Positions 43,800-57,187 of a stretch of 64,000 nt of DNA are shown here, piece by piece (within the stretch, counting starts at the first letter, position 1; each line of letters begins with the position of its first letter). This stretch comes from Pictodentalium vernedei. Taxonomy: Eukaryota > Mollusca > Scaphopoda > Dentaliida > Dentaliidae. The position numbers were made by a program, and so were the translations under genes. The stretch spans positions 833,853,337-833,917,336 of the forward strand of contig CM062297.1 of the NCBI GenBank assembly GCA_031216915.1, written 5' to 3'. The notes under the pieces were generated by a model that made no database searches, was not told the origin of the DNA, and worked only from the letters and a program-made list of their open reading frames with translations.

Positions 43800-45180
43800 T
43801 AATTCTTAAGCTACATGGCAAATTCAGGAGCCCAAATACTAACCCAGGCACTAAATTTGAACAAACTTGAATCTCACCCCACAAGGGATGTTGTATGCCA
43901 AATATGAAAGCATTCTGACGGATGGATCTGAAGATTTTTAAAGAAAGTTCCTCATATTGCACGAAGTTAAAATTCAGGCTACCAGAGGGAGCCCAAATAT
44001 TAACTCGAGGATTCGAGTTGAACAAACTTGAATCTGACTCCCCTAGAGATGTTGTAAACAAATTATGAAAGGATTCTGACTGCTGAATCTGAAGAAGATT
44101 TTTCAAGAAATTCCCTCATATTGCACTAAGTTAAAATTCGGTTTCCCATAGGGATCCCAAATAATAACCCAGGCACTCAATTTGAAGAAACTTGAATCTG
44201 ACCCCCTAGAGATGTTGTATACCAAATATGAAAGCATTCCGACTGGTGGATCTGAAGAAGAAGAAGATTTTTAAAGAAATTACCTCATATTGCAATAAGT
44301 TAAGATTTTAAATATCCCCAATATTGCACTAAGTTAAAATTTGGGCTTTCTAATATTAACCTAGGGACTTGGTTTGAACAATCTTGAATCTGATCCTCAT
44401 AACAATGATGTATGCCAAACATTAAAAGATTCTGACTGGTGGTTCTGAAGAAGATTTTTAAAGATTATTCCCCATATTGCACTAAGTTTGAGCCCAAATA
44501 TGAACCAAGGGCTTAATTTTAACAAACTTGTTTCTGACCCCCCCCCCCCCCCCCCCCCCACCCCCACCCCTCTGCTACCATGGATGCTGTACACCAAATA
44601 TCAAAAGATGCTGACCATTGGTTCTGGAGAAAATTGTAAAAGAAATTCCTTCATATTGCACTAAGTTAAAATTCAGGCTTTTTTGCAAATATGCTGACTC
44701 AAAATCCCCCCCCTACACAACACCCTGACATAACCGATGATAATTTTGTTTTTCATACCATTCAATTCGAATGGTCCTAAAGATGCTTCATACCAAATAA
44801 CAGTTCTCTGTATGGTTTTGGAAATATGGGCATTCGAAAATATTTCTATTTTTAGCTCCTGTGGTTCCTATTGGGACACAGGAAAATGTTTTTTTTTGCA
44901 TGAGTCAAGTACTTATGATCCAATAATACCCCATACCAAGTTTGGTTAAAATCGGACCATCGCTTCAGAAAATAAAAATTTTGGGCAGGGTGAAAAATCT
45001 TGCCCTTCCCATCACAAAGGCAAATATTGCTCGACGAACTTCGTTTGAACAAACTTGATTCTACACCTCAAAAGGAACCGCCATACCAAATATCAAGTCA
45101 TTGTTCCTGCTGGTTCATGAGAAGAAGATTTAAAAAATATTTTTGAGCATTTTCCCCCACCCCCTCCCTGTAGGGATGGG
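43800..45180. repeat. Core-unit array with poly-C tract
   Basis: Further diverged core units up to about 44690, including a poly-C run near 44538-44558, then sequence resembling 43150-43560 (TTTTAGCTCCTGYGGTTCCY, AGGCAAATATT). Confidence 0.6.
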
Positions 45181-45371
45181 CATGTTGAGTCAGGCCTTTA
45201 TATTACACCAAATTCAAGCCAGTAAAGGGTGTCCTCAAATTAAGATATGGCTACCAACAGCTTGTTGTAACATTCTAAAACTAGATGATCTGTCGCCTGG
45301 TATACTCCCACTGTGGCATACCGCCTAGTGTAGGGGACTGAAAAGGGGTATTCAATTTTTCTAAGTAAAAT

Positions 45372-47020
45372 GAAAGTGTCAATGACACTGTAGCTCAACT
45401 TGTTTAAGACATGTACATGTATGGTGTGTGACACACCAATGACAAACATCTAGGTAATGACCTGATAACAAAGGTACATGTAAAGTATTGTAACGGTCTG
45501 TACATAAATGCTGACTGTAGCCTGTAACAAATATATAGGTAAAGTATTGTAAAAGTGGGGTGACAGTTAGATTCTAAACTAGAAAAGAAATCTTCGAGTC
45601 CCAGAGTGGGTCTGACTGAACCCAAAAATATTTGTTCTCATAGCACAGTGATAACAAAGGCACCCAAAAACACTCGTTCCTGACACAAGGTGATAACAAA
45701 GGTACCCCAAGAAGTTTCGTGAAGATCAGTTCATAAATACAGACTCTAGCCTGAGCCGTATTGACATGTGCACTTACTGTGTATAAGTAGCACTGAACAA
45801 ATCAAAGTTCATCTAATTTGCATAATTTCTGCGCAAGAAAAAAACCTGTATTATATGTGATGTATTCCATGTTACTAAACATTCCTACAAAAATTTATTC
45901 AAATCAGAACTTTCATACAGAAGTTCTGTACAAAAAACTGATTGCACTAATTTTGGTACAAAAAGGCTGCTGGCAGCTATCTTGAATTTTGGACCGCACC
46001 CAAACACACTCGTTCTCGTCCCACAGTGATAACAAAGGTACCCAAGAAGTTTCATAAAGATCGGTTCATAAATACGGCCTCTAGCCTGAGCCGTATAGAA
46101 GTTGTGTACAAAAACTGATTGGACTTAATTTCGGTACAAAATGGCCACTGGCAGCCAACTTGAATTTTGGTCCACACCCAGAAACACTCGTTCTCATCCC
46201 AAGGTGATAACAAATGTACCCAAGAAGTTTTGTGAAGATCGGTTTATAAATAAATACAGCCTCTAGCTCAAGCCGTATTGATGCATGGCACTTTCTGTGT
46301 ATAAGTAGCACTGAATAAATCAAAATTCATCTAATTTTCATAATTTCTGCTCGAGAAAAAAACCTGTATTATATGTGATGTATTCCATGTTACTAAACAT
46401 TCATACAGAAATTTATTCAAATCAGAACTTTCATCCAGAAGTTCTGTACAAAAATCTGATTGCACCTAATTTTGTACAAAATGGCTGCCAGCGGCCATCT
46501 TGAATTTCAGACCAGACCCCAAAACACTCGTTCTCGTCCCACGGTGATAACAAAGGTACCCAGAAGTTTCGTAAAGATCGGTTCATAAATACAGCCTCTA
46601 GCCCAAGCTGTATTGACATTTGCAGTTACAGTGCTGAAAGTAACATTAAATAAATCAAAGTTAGTCTAATTTGCATAATTTATGCACCAGAAAAAAACCC
46701 GTATTATATGTGATGTATCCCATGGTACTAAACATTCATACAAAAAATTATTCAAATCAGAGCTTTCATATGGATGTTCTGCACAACAATCGGATTGCAC
46801 CTAATTTTGTACAAAATGGCTGCCAGTGGCCATCTTGAATTTCGGACCGGACCCAAAAACATTCGTTCTCGTCTCACAATGATAACAAAGGTACCCAAGA
46901 AGTTTCGTAAAGATCGGTTCATAAATACGGCCTCTAGCCAGAGACGTGAGTATGACACAATGGACGGACGACGGGCTATGACAATAACTCAAATTTGGCT
47001 TCGCCAAAGTTGAGCTAAAA
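45372..47020 (-). mobile_element. Helentron-like element with ~320-bp tandem core
   Basis: Begins GAAAGTGTCAATGACACTGT, matching 18277 for about 270 bp. Then ~320-bp core units (as at 18851-20041), a GGACGGACGACGGGC stretch, and an end AAATTTGGCTTCGCCAAAGT followed by TGAGCTAAAA with a hairpin. It appears complete. Confidence 0.7.
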
Positions 47021-47577
47021 AAATCCAATATGGCCACCAGTCGGCCATCTTGAATTTGATCGAGAGAAAAATTATGTCACACACTGCTCCTCATTATGTC
47101 GATCATTTATATTGAGTTTCATGAAAATGTAGCAAAAACTGTAGTAGTTCACTCCACAAGTATTTTGCGAAATCCAATTTGGATGCCCGTCGGCCATCTT
47201 GAACCTGATCTGGAAAAAAATTATGTTACGCACTCCCCCTCATCATGTTGATCATTTTTGTGAAGTTTCATGAAAATTGGTCCATCGCTTCAGGAAATAA
47301 AAATTTTCATGTTTCATTAAAATTGCAAAATCCAATATGGCGGCCAGTTGGCCATCTTGAATCTGATCTGGAAAAAAATTATGTCACACACTTCCCCTCA
47401 TCATGTTGATCATTTTTGTGAAGTATCATGAAAATGCGACTAAAACTGTGGAAGTAGTTCGCTCCACAAGTATTTTGCAAAATCCAATATGGCTTCCAGT
47501 CGGCCATCTTGAATCCAATCTGGAAAAAATTTATGGCACGCACTGCTCCTCATCATGTAGATCAATTTATATTGAGT
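47021..47577. repeat. Four ~155-bp tandem units
   Basis: Direct repeats with AAATCCAATATGGC, CGGCCATCTTGAAT, TCATCATGTTGATCATTTTT and TCCACAAGTATTTTGC. The last is cut by sequence with TTTCGGTTCGGTTTTGG runs. Confidence 0.7.
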
Positions 47578-49360
47578 AGAGCTGGTCGGTTTTGAAATTT
47601 TCCCTCAGTTTGGTTTCGGTTCGGTTTTGGACGAAAAAAATCGGGCTTTGGTTTCGGTTTTTGTAACACAATACACATTTTCCATATCTTTATATTAAAC
47701 TGGTACAGGATAGTACTAAAACATGTTAAATAACAAACAAGTGAACTTGAAATGAAGTAAAACTGTATTGCGATTGTTTCCTGTAAATTTAATGAACAAA
47801 AAATTATATCTGCAATCTGCATACGCCTTCATAAAAAGTCATTCAAGTCCAAGGGCATAGATACGGGAGTTGGTTGAGACAGAAACTTTATGATTCCACC
47901 ACCCTGTCAGATTCGTTTTTCATTTCCATTTACAGCATTGATGTGCTGCCTGACATGAAAATAAGTGAAACGGGTCAGAATTTGAGAAAGCAACTGCCCA
48001 ATTTCAAGGAAAAGTTGCGAACTTTAGAATACGCTATACTTTCCATAAAACTGATACCCATTTCACAATCCAGCTAATCTGACAAGTTGACATTTGTACC
48101 CAAAAGGAGCAAACTCTAAATCCCAGAATAATTCATTTACAAAGCACTGAAGTGGTTATGCAAATTACCGACAAGTTCGTCACCTGACCTGATTTCCATG
48201 TCCATTCTTCCTTTCAGTTTGCATTGAATTATAATTCTCAGAGGTTCACTGAATTCTGAGAATTCCCATTACATCGAAAAACAACCCAGCCACATGCGTT
48301 TTGCACGTATAAGTGTATTTTGGATTTTTACTTTCATTCTCTTCAAATTTCCGATTGACACTTTGTATGACAGGCATGTGCAGCTAACGTTTTATTAATA
48401 TTAATTTAACTCCTTTCCTGCAAAAAGGGGTTCCCCAAACATCAAACAAGCTTTGAGCGAATTGATACTTTGCAGGTGTCACAGTCAGTTCATTTTCAAT
48501 AACATTGTTGTACTCTTCGGCGTGACTGATGATTCTGTATGTGGCGATGTAGAGGAAATGGGTTGATGATGTTTGGAGAAAATTTAGAGACAATGCAGAA
48601 ATTTTTTAAAAATTCAATTTAAAAGTTGATTATTTTTCTATGAACCCCCCCTAGTAAATACTGATAAAACCTGGCCATGGTATCCTCAGACCAACAGGGT
48701 TTGTGATTTTTTTGATTTTTTAAAAAAAAATTTAAAAAATTGATTTTTTTTATTTAAATCATATTTTTTTTTATTTAAATCAGATTTTTTTTATTTAAAT
48801 TGATTTATTTGATTTTTATTTCCATACTATATATAGAATAAAGGTTAATTATACTACATTACAATGTGTACATGTGGCATTGAGTGGGTGAGAGCAATTG
48901 GGCCACTTTCAGTTTCAAAGCAAGTCAGGAATGTCAGTTCATTTTTGTATGGTTATGTTCAAAGTATTTATGTTTATGCTATTTCCGTGAAATAAACTAT
49001 TCAATAATGTGCTTGAATTCGAGAGGTCAGTTTGCTGAAAATGTAAGTCGTAAATGCTAACACTTGTGCCAATAGTTGTTGCGGTTACCCGAGATTCGTG
49101 TGTGGAAGCCATGGGCTCAACAGCATGTGATACAGCCATGTTCAAATTATTTTGACAATGTGTGGATTCAGAATCAGTTGTTCATGTATTAGCACTGTGC
49201 AGAGTGGTGTACTTGGTGTGACACGTTGATGTGCTGGGAGGAGAGGTAAGGTTACTCATAATTAAAGAACACCGTTCACATTCTTTCTCTCCTGAAACAG
49301 AATAATTGTTTATCGATGCAAGGTTTTTATGGCCAGTAACATTAGCAATACTCCCAATAG

Positions 49361-51230
49361 ACATTCATAGAATCTTTTGCAGCCATTGTTTGGACTTTGT
49401 TATGGTTGACCCCACAGTGTAAAAAACCTATTGATATTTTTGAAATAATAGCTATGTTTTTTGGACGGGTGAGGCGGAAGATATGCAGGTTGGACATCTC
49501 CCCCACCCCAACCCCATCCACGTGTTCGGAAAAGTCCCCAAATTTGCTGGAAAGGTTCTAAGATTGCCTCTTGTCAATTCACTGGTCATTATTCAATGGT
49601 ATAAGCCAAGTGGAAACTGTTTTTAATTAGTTCTCTATTTTTTGACATGAGTGTGGGGGAAGATAACCAGGTCTGGATATCTTCCCCCCCCCCCACCCAT
49701 GTCAAACCCCCAATAGACATTCATAGAACCTTTTGCAGCCATTGTTTGGACTTTGTTATGGTTGACCCCACGGTGTAAACAAGCCAAGACCAATACCGGG
49801 TCTGGACCTGCGTCGCTGCATGCAATTGAATCGGCAAACAGGAAGTGGCTGCATGGCAGATCTGAAAATTGCATACACGATACAACTGATCATTATCAGG
49901 CTCCAGATGAAATATAAAATCAATCCCTTGCATAGAAGCCGAGAAAAGTTTGACGAAAAATTTCAATGTTCAGTGGGTACAGTAAAATTTCAAAGTATCG
50001 GCAAACAGGAAGTGGCTGGACGGCAGATCTGAAAATTGCTTACACGATACAACTCATCATTATGAAGCAGCAGACCAAATATAAAATCAATCCCCTGCAT
50101 AGAAGCCGAGAAAACCTTGACGAAAAATTTCAATGTTCAGTAGGTACAGTAAAATTTCAAAGTATCGGCAAACAGGAAGTGGCTGCACGGCAGATCTGAA
50201 AATTGCTTACACGATACAACTCATCATTATGAAGCAGCAGACCAAATATAAAATCATTCCCTTTCATAGAAGCCAAGAAAACTTTGACGGAAAAAGTGTT
50301 TCGGACGGACGGACGGATGGATTGATGGACGGACGGACTGATGGACGGACTGACGGACGGACGGACTGACGGATGGACTGATGGACGGACGGACTGACGG
50401 ACGGACGGAGTCAAGCAGTTACTAGACCTGCTCTGCCGCTGGCGACGCAGGTAAAAACCTATTGATGTTTTTGAAATAATAGCTATGTTTTTTGGACGGG
50501 TGAGGCGGAAGATATGCAGGTTGGACATCTCCCCCACCTCAACCCCATCCACGTGTTCGGAAAAGTCCCCAAAATTGCTGGAAAGGTTCTAAGATTGCCT
50601 CTTTTCAATTCACTGGTCATTATTCAATGGTATAAGCCAAGTGGAAACTGTTTTTAATTTGTTCTCTATTTTTTGACATGAGTGTGGGGGAAGATAACCA
50701 GGCCTGGATATCTTCCCCCCCTCCCCCACCCATGTCAAACTCCCAATAGACATTCATAGAACCTTTTGCAGCCATTGTTTGGACTTTGTTATGGTTGGCC
50801 CCACGGTGTAAAAAACCTATTGATATTTTTGAAATAGTAGCTATGTTTTTTGGACGGGTGAGGCGGGAAGATATGCAGGTTGGACATCTCCCCCACCCCA
50901 ACCCCATCCACGTGTTCGGAAAAGTCCCCAAAATTGCTGGAAAGGTTCTAAGATTGGCTCTTTTCAATTCACTGGTCATTATTCAATGGTATAAGCCAAG
51001 TGGAAACTGTTTTTAATTTGTTCTCTATTTTTTGACATGAGTGTGGGGGAAGATAACCAGGCCTGGATATCTCCCCCCCCCCCCCCCCCCCCCCCCCCCA
51101 TGTCAAACTCCCAACAGACATTCATAGAACCTTTTGCAGCCATTGTTTGGACTTTATTATGGTTGGCCCCACAGTGTAAAAAAAACCTATTGATATTTGT
51201 GAAATAGTTGCATCTGAGATTGCCTATTTT
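49361..51230. repeat. ~355-bp tandem repeat, about four copies, one interrupted
   Basis: Units share CCTTTTGCAGCCATTGTTTG, GGACGGGTGAGGCGGAAGAT, CCATCCACGTGTTCGGAAAA and a variable C-run ending at CATGTCAAAC. One unit is split by 49783-50453. C-run length varies (9 to about 30), which suggests slippage or assembly error. Confidence 0.85.
49783..50453 (-). mobile_element. Tandem-core Helentron-like element in the 355-bp array
   Basis: Inserted in the A-run of GTGTAAAAAACCTATT without duplication. One end CAAGCCAAGACC, the other GCCGCTGGCGACGCAGG; CCTGCGTCGC and GCGACGCAGG are inverted near the ends. The core has three ~167-bp units (GGCAAACAGGAAGTGGCTG), then a GGACGGACGGACTGATGG run (50298-50410). 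Confidence 0.7.
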
Positions 51231-51376
51231 CTATTCACTAGTCATGTATATATTAAAGCGTTGAACCACTTTCGGTTTGCGTTAATTTCAATGAAAATTC
51301 CATAGATAAATGTTCTTATCCTTATCTTTTTGTTCAGTTCTTTTCATATTTTATTTTTGAGGTGGGGGGAAGATAT

Positions 51377-51410
<34 letters not shown>

Positions 51411-51979
51411 AGATATCCTGCTACACCGGTACTGGTGGTAGGCTTGCTAACATTGTCTAAATTATTACCATATCCAGTACTGCAATCCAATTCGTTTTGT
51501 GTTATAACTTTGGAATTAGAGTCCATTTCCTCCTCAAAAAAGTCACTGGTCACTGTGAAATCTCCATACATTTTTATCTTTCTTATTTTTCTTGTTTATT
51601 TTTGTTTTTTCCATGGTCAATTGAACTTCACTTTTATAAACAGAGAAGACGGCACATGCATTTGTTTATTTACACTTTCCTAATTTGGCAGTTCCTAATT
51701 TGGGGAAATGTCAAATGAAACATCAATCATCATGTCCCCCGCCTTTAAGTTTCACAATCGAACTTGTATGCTTTTCAATGCAGGGTTTTGATTGATATAA
51801 TTTATGTTTTCTTCGTTGATTGTTGTTCGTTTTATTGTTAGGCAGTGTTGAAATGTGTCATATATTCTAAAACTAAACATTTAAGCTACGGTCAGCGTTT
51901 GAAAAACATTGGTTCATTACGAATAAACGTGTGCTTCCCTTATTTGGAAAATCGTACCGCCCCATTGAGCATATACATC

Positions 51980-52653
51980 CAGGGCTCAAAATAAGCGGTG
52001 TCGCGTCGCTTTTGGCTATGCAAAACTTGCAAAAAGCTACACAATGTTCAATTATGTATAGCATTTTGCGATACAAGATAATCAACTGCAGCCTATTAGG
52101 CTGCAGTTGATTATCTTGTATCGCAAAATGTAAATGAAAATTTGTAAACAAATTTGAAAACTAGTTCACTGATGCTTTACTTCTGATTGTGGAACATTCC
52201 AGGCATAACTCAGATTAACTCTCCATCAAGCATCATTATCAACTTCATATGTAAGATGAATTCTATTGGTTTAAATTCTTCCCGATTTTACAACATATTT
52301 CATGAAATGTCCATAAAAATAACTTCAAGCCCATCAAATTAAAAATCTCAACTTCCATTTTGAGAACTTTATTGAACAACCACTACGTTATTTGAAAATA
52401 TCCAAGTCCATGCAACCCTTAAAGGCAGTTCAGTTAAAAAAAACATAGAAAATGTTTCATGTGTTGCAGATCATTTGGAAATGCCCAGAAATGGATGGAA
52501 ACTATTCTATCTACTTAGAAGAATTCAATACAAAACAGCATAACATAACTCTGAGATACAAAAATAGCTATGCAATTTTTACAAAATGCTATTCATTTTT
52601 TGAAAATTTGTAGCATTTTGCGACGCAAAGAAAAAAATTTATTTTGAGCACTG
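51980..52653. mobile_element. hAT-like MITE with 8-bp duplication
   Basis: Flanked by TATACATC (51972-51979, 52654-52661). Ends CAGGGCTCAAAATAA and, inverted, CAGTGCTCAAAATAA. A palindrome at 52062-52131 has about 30-bp arms (AAGATAATCAACTGCAGCC). Confidence 0.85.
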
Positions 52654-53831
52654 TATACATCCCAAAATTAACATTACACCAGTCAGTACTGGCATTAAAT
52701 CGAGTTTTATTTTTGAATACTTTTGTTAATTAATTATGAGTGTTCTTTATTGTTTGCTCGCAATGGATGTCTTACATGCGGCATATATTCTTATGCCGGT
52801 GCAACTCATTTAATTATGTTTTAAGTGATGACCGGCTTCGTTTTGAACCACAGATTTCTGACACGTGTAAATCAGGTCAAGATATCACAACCTTTCAAAT
52901 GGAATGCAGAGGCCAACATAGTATAGTCCTTTTCCAACTCCCTAGTAGGGTGATAAATTTTTCGTGTGTTAAACCAATGGGGAAAATTTATCACCCTACT
53001 AGGTGAATAAAGCAAAAATTTATCCAAGGCTTCTGTTGTTGGAATAAACAGACATTTATGGGATAAAAATTATTCACCAGAGGCTACTTTTTCTCACATG
53101 ATTCCTTCAGATAAAAGAAACAGAGTGTTTTGGCAGGAATTTGTATCAATGGCTGCCCAAAGAATGGACACAAATAACTGATAATAAAACATTTACCTGT
53201 GTTAACCATTTCAGTCTTTAAGGTGGTATGAGGGGAAGAATTCCAGAATATATTTGGCACAGAATAGACATTTGGCATAGATGGAAATAGAGAGGAATCA
53301 TTGAAACTTGTGTTTTCTCATTGTTGCAGCATTGCTGGAAGGAAGATGACTTCTTGAAAATCATATTTGATACTTTTGATACTTAAATCACAGATCGTTG
53401 TTCTTGGAGTCAATTTTGTATTTTTGACGGGTTCATTGAAAGATTATCATATATATGGTTTAAAATCTATGTTCACTTAAATATAGTTTTATTCATGTTA
53501 GCTGAAAATTATATAAACTTATAAAAGATTCGGGAACATTTAACTTCCCTACAGCATGTTCCAACAATCAAGACACAGTGGGATGTATATCTTCCCACTC
53601 CATAGATTAGTTCTAACTGTCATAAACAAGGGCTAATAACTGTATTTCAACAGTTAATATGCATTTCATCTTTTTTCAGCTCATTTCCAAGTTGTTTTGA
53701 AAATATTTCTGAATATTTGTAAATTTTTTATTTAAATCAATGATTTTTTTTTTAAAAATCATTGATTTAAATCATGATTTAAATCAATGATTTAAATCAA
53801 TTGATTTAAATCAGCCAACCCTGCAGACCAA

Positions 53832-55343
53832 ATGCACACATTTCAGAGCTGGTCGACAGGGCCGGGGAGAGGAAAGTTGGGCCCCCAGGACTAATTCTGT
53901 GATGTGCCCCCTTTCAAAAGTTTCAGGATACTGATGCAAATGTCGCAGGTATCTGTCGTGAGTGCCGAAGCAATGAGCAATGATAGGATAATTTTTGGCC
54001 ATCCAAATGACACTTTTTAGCAGCATGTTTGATTCATTAGTGAGTATGCAGTGACGTAGAGTTATAGCTTTCGATTGCAGGATTCTTGAAGTGATAACTG
54101 TCATTACATCATGTTGATTAAATAAAGTTATCACTTCATGAATCTTGTGGTCAAAAATTACAATTATTTAGTTCTATTAAAGTTCTACTCTATTTTATTC
54201 CAATATAACAGGCAAATTATCTTGCTGGTTCTAGATCAGGGATCAGGGGGCTCAGGCTTGGCACACAGTCAGAGCTTTTGGGGGGGGGGGACAGACATGA
54301 CTCAAAAATCCTGGACTCCTGGGCAAAGCTCTGGGCCCTAGGGTTACCCACACTCACCCCCAGCTCTACTGGCTGAAGGCAAACTGATGTGGGAGGGACG
54401 GGCGACTCTGGCACCTAGATGGTCTGTCAGTCCTGAGCCATGCACCCCTCCTACATTGGTACAAATGCCTTATCATACACAATCAGAACCTCGCACTCTT
54501 TTAGAAATTGATTGCTTCCATTTCTTCACCTAATTTGAAGTACTTTGTTGAAGTTTCTTCCTCCATTCTTGCTAACCTGCACTCCACTTCCCCTCCCTTC
54601 CTTTACCCCAGCCAATTCTATTTTCGTTTTTGTTTCCTGGAACTTCTCTATCCTATGTTTTGAGGTTCTTGTTTTTGTTTTCACATTCAGCAATTACTTC
54701 AATCAGCCAACCAGCCTGCATTCACTCAAAAAGAAGTCACCCAAAAATGGACATTATTTTCTCGTGATAAATTTGTTGTCACAATTTTCTTCAAGCATCT
54801 TCTGGTTCGTTCTTTGATCTCTAATAGTATTATAGACTATAGTAACACCCAAAAATTTAGCAGGGGATTGAGATTGTCCAAAACTGAAACACAGAACAAG
54901 AATAGTTAAAATACGGGAGATGGATAGTCCATTGGGATGAATAGTCCACTTCCTAAGGGCACACCACTTTTCTGGCTTCTTGTCTTTTTCACAATCTAAT
55001 AAAAAGTTACAGAAACACAGCTAAAACTAATATGAGTTGACCCTTTTTTGTTCACAGGACTTTGTCTTAATTTTCAAGACAAAACAGGTGAATAACGTAC
55101 ATGTATTAACGTTCATGTATAAAGGCTATCACAGTTTGAGTTATTTTTGCTGAGGGCGAGGGCATCAAATATTCTCAAACAAAATTCTGGAAAAGTAAAA
55201 ACTGTACTAAATGTTCGTGAGGCTGATTACCCTAGTTGTAACTGACCATACCCATGACCTGATGTCCCATGTGTTTGTTTATGTTTGTAACCATTTTTCT
55301 GGATTGGCTTTCTCCATTAGATTCATTGTTACCTGTAGTTTTA
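53832..55343. other. USP intron segment, no recognised gene
   Basis: Mostly unique intron between the hAT-like element and the MULE, with a poly-G run near 54281-54290 and pyrimidine-rich stretches around 54545-54720. No conserved exon, element ends or RNA gene was seen. Confidence 0.45.
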
Positions 55344-55559
55344 GGAGAACCACGTGGTAACGGTTTATTCCCGGAACGACTACTGGGCTAAATAAACACC
55401 AGGCTGATTAAGAGGATTAAGAGGTTCTTAAGGAGAAAGTTATAATTATGTTACACTTATCATAGTAATTATTCCCCGAATGCCTACTCGAGCCGATAAC
55501 TCTTTGTTGGGTTATATCGAATAAAATAAGAAGGAAGGATGATTTTTTTTTTATTATTT

Positions 55560-55760
55560 TTATTGAAATATAATGATATATACAACCTAACATACATAAC
55601 AAATATTTAACATTTCAACCTTACATATAACATACATATAACATACATAACAAATATTTAACATTTCAACTTTACATATAACATACATATAACATACATA
55701 ACAAATATTTAAATTTTCAGCCTTACATATAACATACATTACAAATATTTAACCTAAATG
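55560..55760. repeat. AT-rich minisatellite, ~64-bp units
   Basis: About three direct units built on AACATACATAACAAATATTT and ACATTTCAACCTTACATATA, between the MULE's left terminal motifs and its gene. Confidence 0.85.
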
Positions 55761-56819
55761 TAATAAGTCAGAAGCGGAATCGACATATGACATTAAATCG
55801 TAAGTTCCAGTCTCAAATCTTGATTTTAACGTTAACAGACGATGGTCGATGTTCATGTATTTTTTTGCTCGTGGTCGTCGAGTTCCACCGGCAGCTCTTT
55901 GAATACGGTTGATTTCGTTGGCATTGTCGACGTCTTTGAACATTTGGAAACGTCTGGAAAAACGTTTCGGATGGCGTTGTGAACTGCTGATTCGAAATCT
56001 GCCATAGCACAAAGCGGAGAAAAGTGCAAGTCCATTTCTTGCATCTTGCCCACAAGTAATGAGAAGAATCGTGTATAAACTGTTGTACTTTTTCCTGGGA
56101 GAAAAGCATACACAACGGGTGTCATTTTGTCGTCGATCATCACATGAATACTATATATTTGGTGAAACAGGCGTGGGCATGTATAGAATGTGCGGTCACA
56201 GAAAAATGTCTCTGAATTTGCCAGTTGATGAAGATTTTCTGTTGTTGCAAAGCCGATTATTCTGCCGCTGCGATCGTTGTCGTCGAACAGAAGAAACCTG
56301 TTACCAGTTGCAGTTTCTTCCCACCATCCATCTAGTTCAATTTCATTTTGCGTCTTTGGCAGTGACGGTGTCTGTTTTTCGTCGTGCCCTGTAGAGTGTC
56401 GATTTGGCGGAGTTGAATGTGGGAAGTTTTTCGACAACTTCTTGGACATCGTCATCCCAATCATGATCTCGAAGCTTGAGTTCTTCTGCAAATATTGTCG
56501 GAATAGGTCTAACATCCGCGGTACACTTCACAGCAAGTGTATTCATGATTTGTTTCGCGGTAACTTTAGCTGAATCTCCTGGGTGGTTGTGGGTTTGCCT
56601 CCCAAACCCAAGTGGAATGTTGTCACGTGTAGAAATTGTAGCTGGACACCGGGCAACTGTGCATCTCCAGAAGATTCTGTCTGTCCCCTTGCGATTTATT
56701 CTGTAGATGTACCCATCAAGAGCTAAATTCTGTCCACCTTTTCTATTCGTAAAAAACTGAACATTAACCTGCGCGTTAGCCATTGTAACTTTACTAACAA
56801 TTATCAGTGGATCACCCAT
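55749..56819 (-). pseudogene. FLYWCH zinc finger-MULE transposase remnant
   Basis: The first frame (56819-56343; likely start at the ATG ending 56783, MANAQVNVQFF) encodes a FLYWCH-type zinc finger: FFTNRKGGQNLALDGYIYRI, FWRCTVARC and HNH supply the Cys2His2 ligands. A one-base frame change in an A-run near 56370 moves to the frame of 55853-56515, which holds a MULE-like DDE domain: FFCDRTF (first Asp) and MADFESAVHNAI (second Asp). Soon after, sequence is missing and the original frame resumes with an Arg-rich C-terminal block (NIDHRLLTLKSRF). Frameshift plus internal deletion make it non-functional. The origin as a transposase, rather than a host FLYWCH gene, follows from the DDE motifs and flanking inverted repeats. 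Confidence 0.78.
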
Positions 56820-57093
56820 TATATAGGATACAGCACTGTGTTCATAACAATATGAACAGATATAACAAAAAAAAAAACAATTTCAAACAGGAAATAAGTT
56901 CAAATAACAGAGATATATCATGCGTTTGAACTGAGATGTATTCAATTTCTAACATAACTACTGCTCTGAATAAAATAACAAAACTTGTAAAATATATAGA
57001 CACTAAAAAGCACGCCAGAAAAAACATACTAATATGTGCTCTGAATAAAATAACACACTGCTCTGAATAAAACAACAAAATAGTTAGGCAATA

Positions 57094-57187
57094 GTTTTCA
57101 CCAGTAGTCATTCCGGGAATAACAAAGAAGATATTGATTAGTTTTCACCAGTAGTCATTCCGGGAATAACAAAGAAGATATTGATTA
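57094..57187. repeat. Two 47-bp direct repeats carrying MULE terminal motifs
   Basis: Perfect tandem pair, each with CCAGTAGTCATTCCGGGAAT, resembling the right terminal motif at 57245. Possibly transposase-binding sites. Confidence 0.85.

Larger units (their letters stand above)
48695..53823. mobile_element. hAT-like element, 5.1 kb, filled with nested insertions
   Basis: Flanked by a perfect 8-bp duplication CAGACCAA (48687-48694, 53824-53831). Ends CAGGGTTTGTGATTTTTTTG and, inverted, CAGGGTTGGCTGATTTAAAT, followed on both sides by ATTTAAATCA-type arrays. No transposase was recognised: short minus-strand frames at 48939-49364 are Ser/Thr/Asn-rich with no known motif. It contains the 49361 tandem array, the 49783 element and the 51980 MITE. 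Confidence 0.75.

Noticed and set aside
50298..50410. Polar repeat-encoded frames (DGRTDGLMDG, RPSVHPSV)
   Set aside because: These are translations of the GACG-type microsatellite in a mobile element.
51330..51683. 117-codon frame with a Gly run
   Set aside because: The Gly run is a poly-G tract; the frame is chance plus low complexity.
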